A stretch of DNA of 30,572 nucleotides from JBOHNS01 sp050730835 (GCA_050730835.1 JBOHNS010000037.1:1-30572); one strand, 5' to 3'; shown: positions 16,136-24,171, numbered from the stretch's first letter. Numbers and translations: made by a program. The notes: a model not told the origin generated them from the letters alone.

Positions 16136-16762
16136 ATGATTACTAGTGGCACTAGCGCAGCAACCAAAAAAGACAGTATGGCGTTAGCCGAAGAGCATCG
16201 CGTCGCCGACGACAAAACCATTTTCGGTTTCTGGGCTTACATCATGACCGATTGCGTACTGTTCGCCAGCCTGTTCGCGACCTACGCCGTACTGCACAAC
16301 AACACCTTTGGCGGCCCCGGCGGCGCCAAATTATTCGACCTTCATAGCGTGCTCGCCGAAACGCTAATATTATTAACCAGTAGCTTTACTTGTGGTTTAG
16401 CAATACTCGCGGTGCATAAAAAAGCTAAACGCCAGGTAATATTTTGGCTCGCAATTACCGCCCTATTAGGCTTGGCCTTCCTGGGTATTGAAATTCACGA
16501 ATTCGCTGGCTTATACGCTAGCGGCAATAGCTGGCGGCGCAGCGGCTTTTTATCGGCATTTTTCACTCTGGTCGGTACCCACGGCTTGCACATCAGCGTC
16601 GGTCTGACCTGGATTGGGGCGATGATAATCAAAGTCTGGCGCACGGGTTTGACCCGCGCTACGCAGCGGCACTTGACTATGCTTAGCTTTTTCTGGCACT
16701 TTCTAGACATTGTTTGGATTTTCATCTTTACCGTAGTATACCTACTAGGAGTCGCGGTATGA
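16136..16762 (+). CDS. cyoC: Cytochrome bo3 quinol oxidase subunit III
   Basis: A 208-residue subunit III with about five membrane helices. The start region has EEHRVADDKTIFGFW, the family pattern FGFWxYxMTD, and later GIEIHEFAGL and GTHGLHISVGLTW, typical of CyoC/CtaC-III proteins. The ATG at 16136 is chosen over an upstream TTG at 16097 because GGAGG lies 8 bases before it and the homologous region starts there. It follows the truncated duplicate by one base. Unlike the tight cyoA-B-C joints, it is followed by a 154-base gap filled by repeat copy C before cyoD. Confidence 0.94.
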   Translation: MITSGTSAATKKDSMALAEEHRVADDKTIFGFWAYIMTDCVLFASLFATYAVLHNNTFGGPGGAKLFDLHSVLAETLILLTSSFTCGLAILAVHKKAKRQVIFWLAITALLGLAFLGIEIHEFAGLYASGNSWRRSGFLSAFFTLVGTHGLHISVGLTWIGAMIIKVWRTGLTRATQRHLTMLSFFWHFLDIVWIFIFTVVYLLGVAV

Positions 16763-16767
16763 CTAGG

Positions 16768-16887
16768 CAAGCTAACTGCGCGGCACATTTTGCCGATTTT
16801 TCTCTGCTCCTCATTCCGCCGTATTTTAATACGGCTACATTCCGGTGCTCGAAACAATCGCCAAACTGCACTCACGCAGTTAGCTTG
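16768..16887 (+). repeat. Palindromic intergenic repeat (family 1), copy C, inside the cyo operon
   Basis: The outer stem is perfect over 13 bp: CAAGCTAACTGCG (16768-16780) with CGCAGTTAGCTTG (16875-16887). The core has GCACATTTTGCC, TGCTCCTCATTCCG, CATTCCGGTGCTCG and CAAACTGCACTCA; the apical stem is GCCGTATT/AATACGGC. It lies between cyoC and cyoD, so it must be transcribed if cyoD and cyoE are part of the operon. Confidence 0.8.
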
Positions 16888-16916
16888 CTGGGCGCTTCGA
16901 TAATGGAGATAAACTT

Positions 16917-17288
16917 ATGAGTGTAGTCCGGACATCACTGGAGCACGAAAAAGGTAGCTTAAGGGCGTACCTGAGCGGCTTTGTGCTGTCGGTTGTTTTG
17001 ACTTTGGTAGCTTATTTTGCGGTTACGCTTCACTGGTCAATGGGCTGGTCACTGGTGATCATTTTGCTAGCTCTTGCCGTTGCGCAATTTTTTGTCCAGG
17101 TGCTTTTCTTTTTGCATGTCGGCCGCGAGCTAAGACCGCGCTACAAGCGCCTACTGCTGCTGATGATGATAATTATTGTGCTAATCGTAGTTATTGGCTC
17201 GGTTTGGATCATTTATAATTTAAACAACCGTATGATGCCGTCGGTCAAACAGATGGAAAAATATAATAATAGCCAGACTGGTTTTTAA
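16917..17288 (+). CDS. cyoD: Cytochrome bo3 quinol oxidase subunit IV
   Basis: A 123-residue protein with three membrane helices (about 17-38, 42-68 and 79-101). The GSLRAYLSGFVLSVVLTLVA start and the FVQVLFFLHVG motif in helix 2 are typical of CyoD, the small subunit needed for oxidase assembly. The start is supported by TGGAGA a few bases upstream. It follows repeat copy C and precedes cyoE by 2 bases. Confidence 0.9.
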   Translation: MSVVRTSLEHEKGSLRAYLSGFVLSVVLTLVAYFAVTLHWSMGWSLVIILLALAVAQFFVQVLFFLHVGRELRPRYKRLLLLMMIIIVLIVVIGSVWIIYNLNNRMMPSVKQMEKYNNSQTGF

Positions 17289-17290
17289 TA

Positions 17291-18151
17291 ATGGCTAAGC
17301 TAAAAGTTTATTACGAACTAACTAAACCAGGCCGGATTTACGCTAATGCTATGACGGCCGCGGCCGGGTTTTTACTAGCCGCTAAGTGGCAGATAAATTT
17401 CGGCTTGCTGACGGCGCTACTAGTTGGCATTTCGCTAATTATTGCCTCCGCTAATACTTACAATAATGTTATTGACCGTGACCTCGACCAAAAAATGGCT
17501 AGAACCAAACACCGGGCGTTAGTTAAGGGCGACGTGCCGGCGGCTAGCGCCATAATTTACGCCAGCCTGATGCTCGCCGCCGGGTTTTTATTATTAGCCT
17601 TTTTCACTAATTGGCTGGTGGTTTTAGTCGGCGCTATCGGGTTTATTGATTACGTTATTTTATACGGCATCGCCAAGCGGCGGACAGTTCACGGTACGCT
17701 CGTCGGCTGCGTGTCCGGCGCGGTTTCGATTGTCGCCGGCTACGTGGCGGTGCGCGGGCGGTTTGATAGCGGCGCGCTGCTATTATTTTTAATTATGGTG
17801 TTATGGCAAATGCCGCATAGTTATGCCATCGGCATTTACGCCCAGACAGATTATGCGGCCGCCGGCATTCCGGTTATGCCGGTAAAATACGGCGCCCGAG
17901 TTACCAAAATCCAAATGGCCATTTATAGCGCCGCGTTCGTAATTGCCGCGCTATTTTTGACCGGCCTGGGCGACAGCGGCTTTATTTATTTCATCATCAT
18001 GGCGCTGGTTGGTTTGACTTGGTTTTATATCAATTTAAATGGTTTTCGCGCCATCAATAATGAGGCTTGGGCCAAAAAAAGTTTTTTGTTTTCGCTGGCC
18101 ATCATCCCGATTTTTTCGCTGATGCTAATAATCGGTCCGGTCATTCCTTAA
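17291..18151 (+). CDS. cyoE: Protoheme IX farnesyltransferase (heme O synthase)
   Basis: A 286-residue polytopic membrane prenyltransferase that converts heme B into heme O, the high-spin heme of bo3 oxidases. The UbiA-type first Asp-rich motif is NNVIDRDLD (58-66, with Asp62 and Asp66), followed by RTKHRALVKG. The second conserved region includes WQMPHSYAIGIY and DYAAAGIPVMPV. Eight or nine helices are expected and length is typical. It starts two bases after cyoD. It ends 10 bases before the convergent stop of the CHAP gene, so the two transcripts almost overlap. No heme biosynthesis genes are in the window, so the heme source is unknown. Confidence 0.94.
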   Translation: MAKLKVYYELTKPGRIYANAMTAAAGFLLAAKWQINFGLLTALLVGISLIIASANTYNNVIDRDLDQKMARTKHRALVKGDVPAASAIIYASLMLAAGFLLLAFFTNWLVVLVGAIGFIDYVILYGIAKRRTVHGTLVGCVSGAVSIVAGYVAVRGRFDSGALLLFLIMVLWQMPHSYAIGIYAQTDYAAAGIPVMPVKYGARVTKIQMAIYSAAFVIAALFLTGLGDSGFIYFIIMALVGLTWFYINLNGFRAINNEAWAKKSFLFSLAIIPIFSLMLIIGPVIP

Positions 18152-18161
18152 AAATTTGTCA

Positions 18162-19760
18162 TCAACTTTGGCCATCATCAATCGGCTCAATGTAGCCAGT
18201 GACGCCGCTGCTAGCCAGAGCGCTATGGCCGCTGCTGACGACCGATGTGCTGCTGTTCGGATAACCATTCGGGTATCTTGTGTTGCCCGGGTTATTAGGA
18301 TTGGGTTGATCGCCGCCGATCCAGGTTATGGCTTTGGTGCTGCTATTAAAGGCCGTGACAAGTTCTATGTGTTGGTCGCCGATTACGGCAAATTCGCCGG
18401 TATGCGGCGTGTAGCCGGCTGCGGGATGATAAATGAAATTACGTCCGTCGCTGCTAGCCACGGCTTGGGTCAGGGCGCTGACTCTGACTTGCTCGTCGAA
18501 TGTCGCCGCTGGCAGCGGGTGGCCAGCTTCTTGGGCAATGTAGTGGGCGAAATCGACGCAATAATCTTCGCGGCGGCCGTTGCTATATTTTAAGTAGTAA
18601 TTGTTGGTGAAGCTGGGATCGTTATAGTGCCCCTGCCAAGCAACTTTGGCTTTGATGGCGGCCTGGACTAATTTATTATCGAGCGCCATTTGGCCTTTGG
18701 CTTGGCTGGCGGATTCTGGGGGCGAGGTTTGGCTATTAGCTTTGGTGGCCGCCGGCGGTTGCGTGGCTGGCGGGTTTTTAAAAGCGCTGAAGTCTGATTG
18801 CTCGACTTTTTGGTGCCAGTCGATGACCTGGAAGTGGAGCTTAATGGCGTCTTGGGCGATGGCGGCGTTGGTAGCCGCGGCAGATTTGGCCTCACTCCCA
18901 AGCGCGAAGCTGTTCATGACGTCGATGGCGGCTTTGGGATTTATGGTGCGAACACCTTTCACGGCTGCGGCGATATTGTGTGCGTCGGTTGCTTGGCTGT
19001 CGCCGCGGGTAGTGTCGCTGCCGAATTCCAGCACGACGCTGCCGGCGCGGCGCAAATGCTGGGCCTTAATATTTTGCTCGGCTTGGTTGGGCTGGATGGT
19101 GTCGCTAGTTGATTGAATGTCGGTTGGGTTGAAACCTGCGGTTGTCAGTTTTGGTTTTAGGCCGCCGTATTCGGCCATAATGGCGGTGTTGGCGCTGCCG
19201 ATCATAACTAGCTGATTGTTGGGTGGGTTGTTACGCTCGGCGGCTATGGTTTGAGCCGCAAATTTTGCCTCGAAGTTGGCGCCTTGATCGGTCCTAACCT
19301 GGCCGCCAGTAAAAACTAAACCATGCTCGGCCGCCGGTTGGTCAGTGGCTCGGGTTTGGCCGGCGGCGATAGCTGTGCCTAGTCCGTTGCCGAGTGTTGC
19401 AGCTAGCGCTACGGCCGCGACTAGACGACGCGGATGCCGCTTGGCCGCGGCGCGGTAGTTTTTAATTGATTCTAGCAGTTTCGATCCGGTAGCTGCCGCG
19501 GCCTGGCGAAATTGTTGAACATTAGCCTCAAAATTAGCGTCGGGGGTGGCTGGCCGGGCACTGGCTTGATCTTGATCATATGGTTGCTCTGGTAAAAGCG
19601 GTTCGCGCTTGGGCAGACTGGCGGCCGGCACTTCTGGGTCGTCGAATGTAGCAAATTTGGCAGGTTCTAGTGTAGCAACCGGCGATGGCTGGTTGGCGCG
19701 GGCCGGATGGTCACTGGCGATGGAGGTTGGTTGTGGTTGAATTAGCTCTAGGTTTGGCAT
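18162..19760 (-). CDS. Membrane-anchored CHAP-domain protein, probable peptidoglycan hydrolase
   Basis: A 532-residue envelope protein. A polar N-terminus (1-110) is followed by a positively charged RHPRR and a membrane segment (about 112-133), so most of the protein is outside. Residues 183-320 resemble an SGNH-type domain (LVMIGSANT where GDS would be, VVLEFGSDT near 242-250, VIDWHQ near 312-317), but the nucleophile Ser is not in place. A Pro/Ala/Ser linker leads to a C-terminal CHAP domain with Cys401 in DYCVDFAHYI and His464 in GDQHIELVTAF. CHAP enzymes cleave peptidoglycan amide or peptide bonds. It shares anchor design and composition with the LysM protein next to it. Function against own, host or prey wall is inferred. 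Confidence 0.8.
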   Translation of the reverse strand: MPNLELIQPQPTSIASDHPARANQPSPVATLEPAKFATFDDPEVPAASLPKREPLLPEQPYDQDQASARPATPDANFEANVQQFRQAAAATGSKLLESIKNYRAAAKRHPRRLVAAVALAATLGNGLGTAIAAGQTRATDQPAAEHGLVFTGGQVRTDQGANFEAKFAAQTIAAERNNPPNNQLVMIGSANTAIMAEYGGLKPKLTTAGFNPTDIQSTSDTIQPNQAEQNIKAQHLRRAGSVVLEFGSDTTRGDSQATDAHNIAAAVKGVRTINPKAAIDVMNSFALGSEAKSAAATNAAIAQDAIKLHFQVIDWHQKVEQSDFSAFKNPPATQPPAATKANSQTSPPESASQAKGQMALDNKLVQAAIKAKVAWQGHYNDPSFTNNYYLKYSNGRREDYCVDFAHYIAQEAGHPLPAATFDEQVRVSALTQAVASSDGRNFIYHPAAGYTPHTGEFAVIGDQHIELVTAFNSSTKAITWIGGDQPNPNNPGNTRYPNGYPNSSTSVVSSGHSALASSGVTGYIEPIDDGQS

Positions 19761-19797
19761 AAATTATCTCCTGCCAGATTATTTTCAAAGACACGTC

Positions 19798-21789
19798 TTA
19801 CTGCTGGCCGGCAGCATTATTGGTGATGGTTAATTGTCCGTCTGGACCGACGTAGTAGCTTATTCCGGCGTAAGCATTGATCATAGCCTCGACGCCGTCG
19901 TGTTCACCGCTTTTTACGGGCTGTATGTTGGCGGAACTTGCGGCTGGCGCCGGGCTGGCAGTTTCGGCGGAGGTGGCTGGCGGCCGGTTGGTGTTTTTAG
20001 AGCTGGCTGGCTTTTGGTTATGGTCGGCGCTAGAAGTCTCGTTCAGACCTTGTAATTGATGGTGATTGATGGCGTCGCTTGGTTTTGGTTGGGTGGCTGG
20101 CGTTTGGTTGGGTGCTGCGGCCGATGGGCTGACGGTTGCCGTTGTCGTTGTTGTCGCGTGGCTGGTGGCGGCGGCTGGCTGAGTTGCGGCCGCGGCTTCT
20201 TGTTTGGCGGCGGCGTTCAGGCTGGTTACCGTGCGGTGCCAAATGCCTAAGTATTGTTTGGTTTGGGGATTGATTACACCTGTCTGTCTGTCGTGCTCGG
20301 CATTTGCGCCACCTTCATTATATTTGGCAACGGCCAAAGATTGCGTGCCAGGTTTTAGCGGATCACTGGGACTGCCCAGCGGTGCGCCTTGCTGTCCGCC
20401 GTTGCTCGCCAGCAACCAAGAGGCGGCATTTAAGGCCGTTGACATGTTGTTGGGATTGGCATTGGGCTGATTGGTAGCTTTTTTGTAGGCATCCCAAGTG
20501 GCCGGCTCAAACTGTAGTGGTCCTTCGGCGCCGGTGGGCGAAGTTTGCCAATCTTGTTGATCGGCGTTGGGCCAGCCTCGATTTTCAGTAAATAATACTG
20601 ACGCCAGCGCGCGTGGGTCGGTGTTGTATTGGCCGGCGGCCTGGATGATTGGTCCGCGTAAGTTTTTCGGCACCATGCTCGGCAGAATCGGTGCCTTAGC
20701 GGCGGGTTCTTGGCTTTCGCTAGCGTTATTCTGATCGGCAAATAGTCTGTCGATGGTTGCCATAATAGCGGATTCACCAGATGATTGGGCTGGCTTTGCG
20801 CTGGTCGACTGATCCGGTTTTGGCTGGTTAGGTTTTTCAGCTGTTGGCGCGGCCGCCTGGCCGGAAGGCTGAGCCGGCGACGGCTCTTGACCCAAAGCGC
20901 TACGCAAAGTTTCTAGCAAATTATTAGCGCTGGCCGGTTTGACGGTTGAGACCGGAGCCGTAGAACTTTTGGCGGCGGGCGGTTGGCTGGGTGGTTGATC
21001 GGTTGAGTCTTCGCCCAAAGCGCTTTGCAAAGTTTTTAACAAGTTATTAGCGCTGGTTGGCTTGGCGGTTGGCTCTTGTGATTTTGGCGCCGCTGGCGCT
21101 TCTGGTTGACTTGCCGCATGATTATTGGCAGTTTGTTCGGGCGGTTTAAGGCCGGTTATTAACGTTTGGCCGGCGTAAATTTGATTAGGGTTTGTGAGAT
21201 TGTTGAAAGCCGCAAGCTGAGCCACGCTCAAGCCATGACTTTGGGCAATTTGTGATAATGTTTGGCCAGTTGCTACATGATGGGTTGACAATTCTGCTGG
21301 GTCGCTCGGCATTTTAACTCTTAAGCGTTGGCCTATTTTAATTTGATCGGGGTCTGGGTTGGTTGCGTTGTTTAAGGCTGCGATTAATTTTGGCGACTCG
21401 CCATATTCAGCGGCAATTTTCGATTCGGTTTGGCCTTTTTGAACAGTAACAATTCCTTCGCGCGGTTTTTCGGCCTGGATAGCGCTGGTCGGCTCGCCCA
21501 TTAAACCTAGCGGGCTGCTTATTTCATTGGCTAATGTTGTTTGGCTGATGCCGATCGTAGCAGTAATCGCGTTTGGCGTTTGGGCGGCGGCCGGCTCGGT
21601 GTCAAAACCACCGATTGCTCCGAATGTCGATGTTGCCGTGATTATAGCGGCCAAAACTGCGCCGCTCGCCTGCCGCCGCCGATCATCGAAAATTCCGCCG
21701 CGCTCGCTGGCATGATTGTCTGGTGCTTGCGACTGGGCAAAAGCATCAGCTTCTTGGGTGATTAAGCGACCAAATTCGCTAGCTGCCAT
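19798..21789 (-). CDS. LysM and lytic-transglycosylase-like wall protein
   Basis: A 663-residue envelope protein. After RRRQ a membrane segment lies at about 42-60. Two LysM peptidoglycan-binding modules follow (about 112-160, VQKGQTESKIAAEYG; and 170-213, VATGQTLSQIAQSHG). The linker has two near-identical modules, KPTSANNLLKTLQSALG (243-259) and KPASANNLLETLRSALG (284-300). A goose-lysozyme/SLT-like catalytic domain spans about 370-520, with Glu402 in LFTENRGW and GAEGPLQFEPATW (420-432), AVAKYNEGG and YLGIW. The tail is Ala/Thr/Pro-rich. The start is supported by AAAGGAG. It would bind glycan strands and cut them. It follows the 167 aa gene with a small overlap and probably shares its promoter. 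Confidence 0.85.
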   Translation of the reverse strand: MAASEFGRLITQEADAFAQSQAPDNHASERGGIFDDRRRQASGAVLAAIITATSTFGAIGGFDTEPAAAQTPNAITATIGISQTTLANEISSPLGLMGEPTSAIQAEKPREGIVTVQKGQTESKIAAEYGESPKLIAALNNATNPDPDQIKIGQRLRVKMPSDPAELSTHHVATGQTLSQIAQSHGLSVAQLAAFNNLTNPNQIYAGQTLITGLKPPEQTANNHAASQPEAPAAPKSQEPTAKPTSANNLLKTLQSALGEDSTDQPPSQPPAAKSSTAPVSTVKPASANNLLETLRSALGQEPSPAQPSGQAAAPTAEKPNQPKPDQSTSAKPAQSSGESAIMATIDRLFADQNNASESQEPAAKAPILPSMVPKNLRGPIIQAAGQYNTDPRALASVLFTENRGWPNADQQDWQTSPTGAEGPLQFEPATWDAYKKATNQPNANPNNMSTALNAASWLLASNGGQQGAPLGSPSDPLKPGTQSLAVAKYNEGGANAEHDRQTGVINPQTKQYLGIWHRTVTSLNAAAKQEAAAATQPAAATSHATTTTTATVSPSAAAPNQTPATQPKPSDAINHHQLQGLNETSSADHNQKPASSKNTNRPPATSAETASPAPAASSANIQPVKSGEHDGVEAMINAYAGISYYVGPDGQLTITNNAAGQQ

Positions 21790-22282
21790 GTCTATTCTCC
21801 TTTAAGCGGCTATCATTTGCCATGTCGAGCAAGTGCCTGGCTGAAGCTTGCCTAATGTTTGGTCTAATATTTTCTGGCGGCCAACAAAAACTGGTTACCT
21901 TGCAATCACGACTGGAGCTTGAATAATTCAGGTTTGGGCTTGCGTAAGCACCAACCAAGGTGCGGCTGGCCGTCGTTGTTTGACTGGCGGTCGCTAGTCG
22001 GCCAACCTCAAATGCTGGCGGCTTAATCGCTTCGCCGCTGGCTGGAGTTATTTCTGATGTTTCGGATGGTTTGCAGCGGCGCACGTCCGATAGGTCGGCG
22101 GCGTCGGTTTCGGTCTCGGCTTGGCGGTGTAGTTCATTGGCCTCATATATTTTCAATAAACCTGGCCTGATTGTGGCCATTGGTCCGGTTGGTTTTTCAG
22201 TCAGGACGGCGGCCATGTCGCTATCCCAAGCGTCAAGCGCAGCTTGGCTGTCTGGACTTAGTGTTTCTGGTAAACTTGTCAT
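21779..22282 (-). CDS. Hypothetical 167 aa soluble protein
   Basis: I do not recognise this protein. It is 167 residues long, without membrane segments or a signal peptide, acidic in its first 75 residues and low in complexity after that. The last 55 residues are rich in Ser, Asn and Arg and look less like a folded domain. There is no clear Shine-Dalgarno. Its end overlaps the first codons of the LysM gene and covers that gene's AAAGGAG site. It may be a real first gene of the operon, coupled to the LysM gene, or an open frame by chance in the leader. Confidence 0.45.
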   Translation of the reverse strand: MTSLPETLSPDSQAALDAWDSDMAAVLTEKPTGPMATIRPGLLKIYEANELHRQAETETDAADLSDVRRCKPSETSEITPASGEAIKPPAFEVGRLATASQTTTASRTLVGAYASPNLNYSSSSRDCKVTSFCWPPENIRPNIRQASARHLLDMANDSRLKENRHGS

Positions 22283-22338
22283 AATTAATAAAATCCAATT
22301 TATTTAATAGGCGATTTTTTCGAGACGTTAAAACAACT

Positions 22339-22374
22339 CTGCCTGGGCAGTTTAACAACAAACTGCGCCGGCAG
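22339..22374. repeat. Stem-loop in the wall-hydrolase leader
   Basis: CTGCC..CAGTTT with AAACTG..GGCAG forms a stem broken by a symmetric 4x4 internal loop, around a 6-base loop AACAAC. It lies in the expected 5' leader of the minus-strand transcript. There is no U-run, so it is not an ordinary terminator. Confidence 0.5.
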
Positions 22375-22414
22375 CGTCGCCCTCGGCTCTTTCAAAAATA
22401 GCTTTAAAACAAAC

Positions 22415-22441
22415 TTTATATTATTATCGGCATTTTGTCAA
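22415..22441 (-). promoter_or_regulatory. Promoter of the LysM gene operon
   Basis: On the minus strand TTGACA (22436-22441) is a perfect -35, and TATAAA (22415-22420) follows after 15 bases. It would give a leader of about 125 bases before the 167 aa gene. The spacing is short, so the -10 assignment is tentative. Confidence 0.45.
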
Positions 22442-22559
22442 CTAGAATGTAATAATTACAATATTATTTATTACTTGTAAATATTATTTGCTAGTATTTT
22501 AACTCCTTAAATTGCCATAAATTACAATATCTTGCCGGATAGTATTTATTAAACGTATA

Positions 22560-22587
22560 TTGACAAAAAAACAAAAAAGTATAATAT
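22560..22587 (+). promoter_or_regulatory. Promoter of the 362 aa gene
   Basis: A perfect -35 TTGACA (22560-22565) is followed after 16 bases by TAATAT (22582-22587), which overlaps TATAAT (22580-22585). Transcription would start near 22594. Confidence 0.6.
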
Positions 22588-22604
22588 CAATTATTACAAA
22601 TAAC

Positions 22605-22673
22605 ATGCAGCTTAAGCCAAATCATGGCGGCTGGAGTTTTATTAAATATTATTCAAGGAGCCAATTATTATGA
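22605..22673 (+). CDS. Possible 22 aa leader peptide
   Basis: A short frame of 22 codons starts about 11 bases after the predicted transcription start. Its TGA overlaps the ATG of the 362 aa gene (ATGA). It has no Shine-Dalgarno of its own, fitting near-leaderless initiation. It reads through the AAGGAG site of the main gene, so its translation could affect that gene. Real expression is unproven. Confidence 0.3.
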   Translation: MQLKPNHGGWSFIKYYSRSQLL

Positions 22674-23758
22674 TTTCTAAAGAAGCGACGCAGCTGGTGA
22701 AACAGCTGGGCGGCAATGAGCTGGCGGCACGTCAGGCAAATCGGAACGCCGAAGCGGCAGCGCTTTCGGCAAATCCCGAGGCGCGTGCGGCTGTTGAGCA
22801 ATCTAAAACTAAACGCCGACTGGGTATGGCCGGACTGGCTTTGGTAGCTGCGGGTGGCATCGGTTATGGCGTCAATCACGCAATCAATAGTATCGGTAAA
22901 GATATTGGCGGTATTGCCAAGGGTCTTGAGCAAAGTAGTAAGCCTGAAGTGGCCGAAAAAGCCCAAACGGTTATCCAAAGCATCAGCCTTGACATGAAAA
23001 CTCCGCTTGTTGCCGTGACCGGCAAATCGACCGCCAACCTGTCCCAGTACAGCCGCTTTTTAGGTCTTGGCATACCTGCTAGCAATGAAACAGCCACTGC
23101 AACAACTAGAGGTTCGCTGGTTGCAGTTGAGGCTAAGGGCGGTATGAAACTGGAGCCCGACCTGGTTAATGGCCAAGTTGCTGGCCTGAATGTTTTTGTT
23201 AATACTAGCGATTTGTCAACCGAGACTGTCGGTATGCATTATAGCAAACCGTCGTCGCCCAGTGCGGGAATCTCATCGCGTCTCGGCACTGTAGTTACCG
23301 GCGGCGATACTGCCAAAATTGGGTATGATGTGGCGACGGCTGCAACCGCTAATTTTCAGGCAACCTGCACCGGGACGCTTAATAGACTGCTAGCGCCCGG
23401 CGCCAAAAATAGCGTCGAAAACCAAATTAGCGGCGTATTGCAGGTGGCCGAGCAGCAAGTTAGCTCCCCGGCCGACAGAAAAGTATTGCAAACTTTGGGC
23501 AATCCAAACACTATGCATGTGCAGTTTTATAGTCCCAAACCAGGCCAAAACAATATCGAAGGCCCTTTTATGCCAAGCCAGCAAACTCAAATACTGCAAA
23601 GCGAAGTAGTGCCCGCCAGTTCCGTGCATTTGCCGGTTCATTTGGCTAAAACAGCTGGCAATATCAGCGTTTCACAGTCTTGCAATTTGTCGCCGCAGGC
23701 GGCCGATCAGTTGCTGCAATTATCTGAAAATGGCCCGGCGCCCGGCAATAACGGCTGA
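22670..23758 (+). CDS. Single-pass membrane protein of unknown function
   Basis: I do not recognise a family with confidence. The 362-residue protein has a polar N-terminus of about 50 residues ending KTKRR, one membrane segment (about 51-67, GMAGLALVAAGGIGYGV), and a large domain expected outside the cell. The outer part is rich in Val, Ser, Thr and Gly with alternating hydrophobic residues, suggesting beta structure, and includes VAVTGKSTANLSQYS and LNVFVNTSDLS. A distant resemblance to DUF4230-type proteins is possible but weak. The start has AAGGAG spaced 9 bases. The topology matches the neighbouring wall hydrolases, suggesting a role at the envelope. Confidence 0.75.
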   Translation: MISKEATQLVKQLGGNELAARQANRNAEAAALSANPEARAAVEQSKTKRRLGMAGLALVAAGGIGYGVNHAINSIGKDIGGIAKGLEQSSKPEVAEKAQTVIQSISLDMKTPLVAVTGKSTANLSQYSRFLGLGIPASNETATATTRGSLVAVEAKGGMKLEPDLVNGQVAGLNVFVNTSDLSTETVGMHYSKPSSPSAGISSRLGTVVTGGDTAKIGYDVATAATANFQATCTGTLNRLLAPGAKNSVENQISGVLQVAEQQVSSPADRKVLQTLGNPNTMHVQFYSPKPGQNNIEGPFMPSQQTQILQSEVVPASSVHLPVHLAKTAGNISVSQSCNLSPQAADQLLQLSENGPAPGNNG

Positions 23759-23835
23759 AATTCAAAGTCTAATTAATCTCAATTAAAGCCACTGGTTTTA
23801 TGGCTGTGGCATATCGGCTGTGGCCGGCAGTTGGT

Positions 23836-24171
23836 TTAGTCGCAGGGGCCGCCAGGCAGTTGCTGGAGCACTTTTTCGAATACTTGTTCGCCGGCGCCGG
23901 TTGAGAATCTGCTGGCACTAGCTTGCCACGTCAGCGCGACGGGTGCATTGGCGCTGGGCTGTTCAACGCTTAATTTTACCATGCAGCCGTCGAAATGCAG
24001 CGTGGCTTGCTGAGCGCCGAAGAGGCCATCTCGGCCGACGACAACGCCATTGATGCCCTGCTCTTGCAAATGCTTTGTGGCGCTATTGTCAGCTTGCTCG
24101 TTGCCGCGAGCCAGCAGTGCGCCACCGATAAAACTGGCGCCTATAGTAACAACACCTAGCGCGGCTATCAA
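23836..24171 (-). CDS. Small single-pass envelope protein, start uncertain
   Basis: Unknown family. From the TTG at 24171 it gives 111 residues, but this start lies inside the membrane segment (IAALGVVTIGASFIGGALL) and has no ribosome-binding site. The frame stays open upstream to 24315, encoding a polar stretch ending in NRLNRHDYK that would be the usual positive-inside flank. No ATG, GTG or TTG occurs in that extension; an ATT at 24289-24291 has GGGAG spaced 6 bases. The outer part has two Cys (in GCMVKL and GGPCD) that might form a disulfide. It is convergent with the 362 aa gene. Confidence 0.6.
   Translation of the reverse strand: MIAALGVVTIGASFIGGALLARGNEQADNSATKHLQEQGINGVVVGRDGLFGAQQATLHFDGCMVKLSVEQPSANAPVALTWQASASRFSTGAGEQVFEKVLQQLPGGPCD

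Larger units (their letters stand above)
22283..22669. other. 387 bp AT-rich divergent control region
   Basis: It separates the minus-strand wall-hydrolase genes from the plus-strand 362 aa gene. It holds a hairpin (22339-22374), a promoter for each direction, the palindrome TGTAATAATTACA (22448-22460) that could be an operator, two AATATTATTT direct repeats, and a 22-codon upstream frame (22605-22673). Confidence 0.6.

Noticed and set aside
18646..19116. 156-codon plus-strand frame opposite the CHAP gene
   Set aside because: It is a shadow of the minus-strand coding sequence; the minus-strand protein has recognisable CHAP motifs and an ATG in context.
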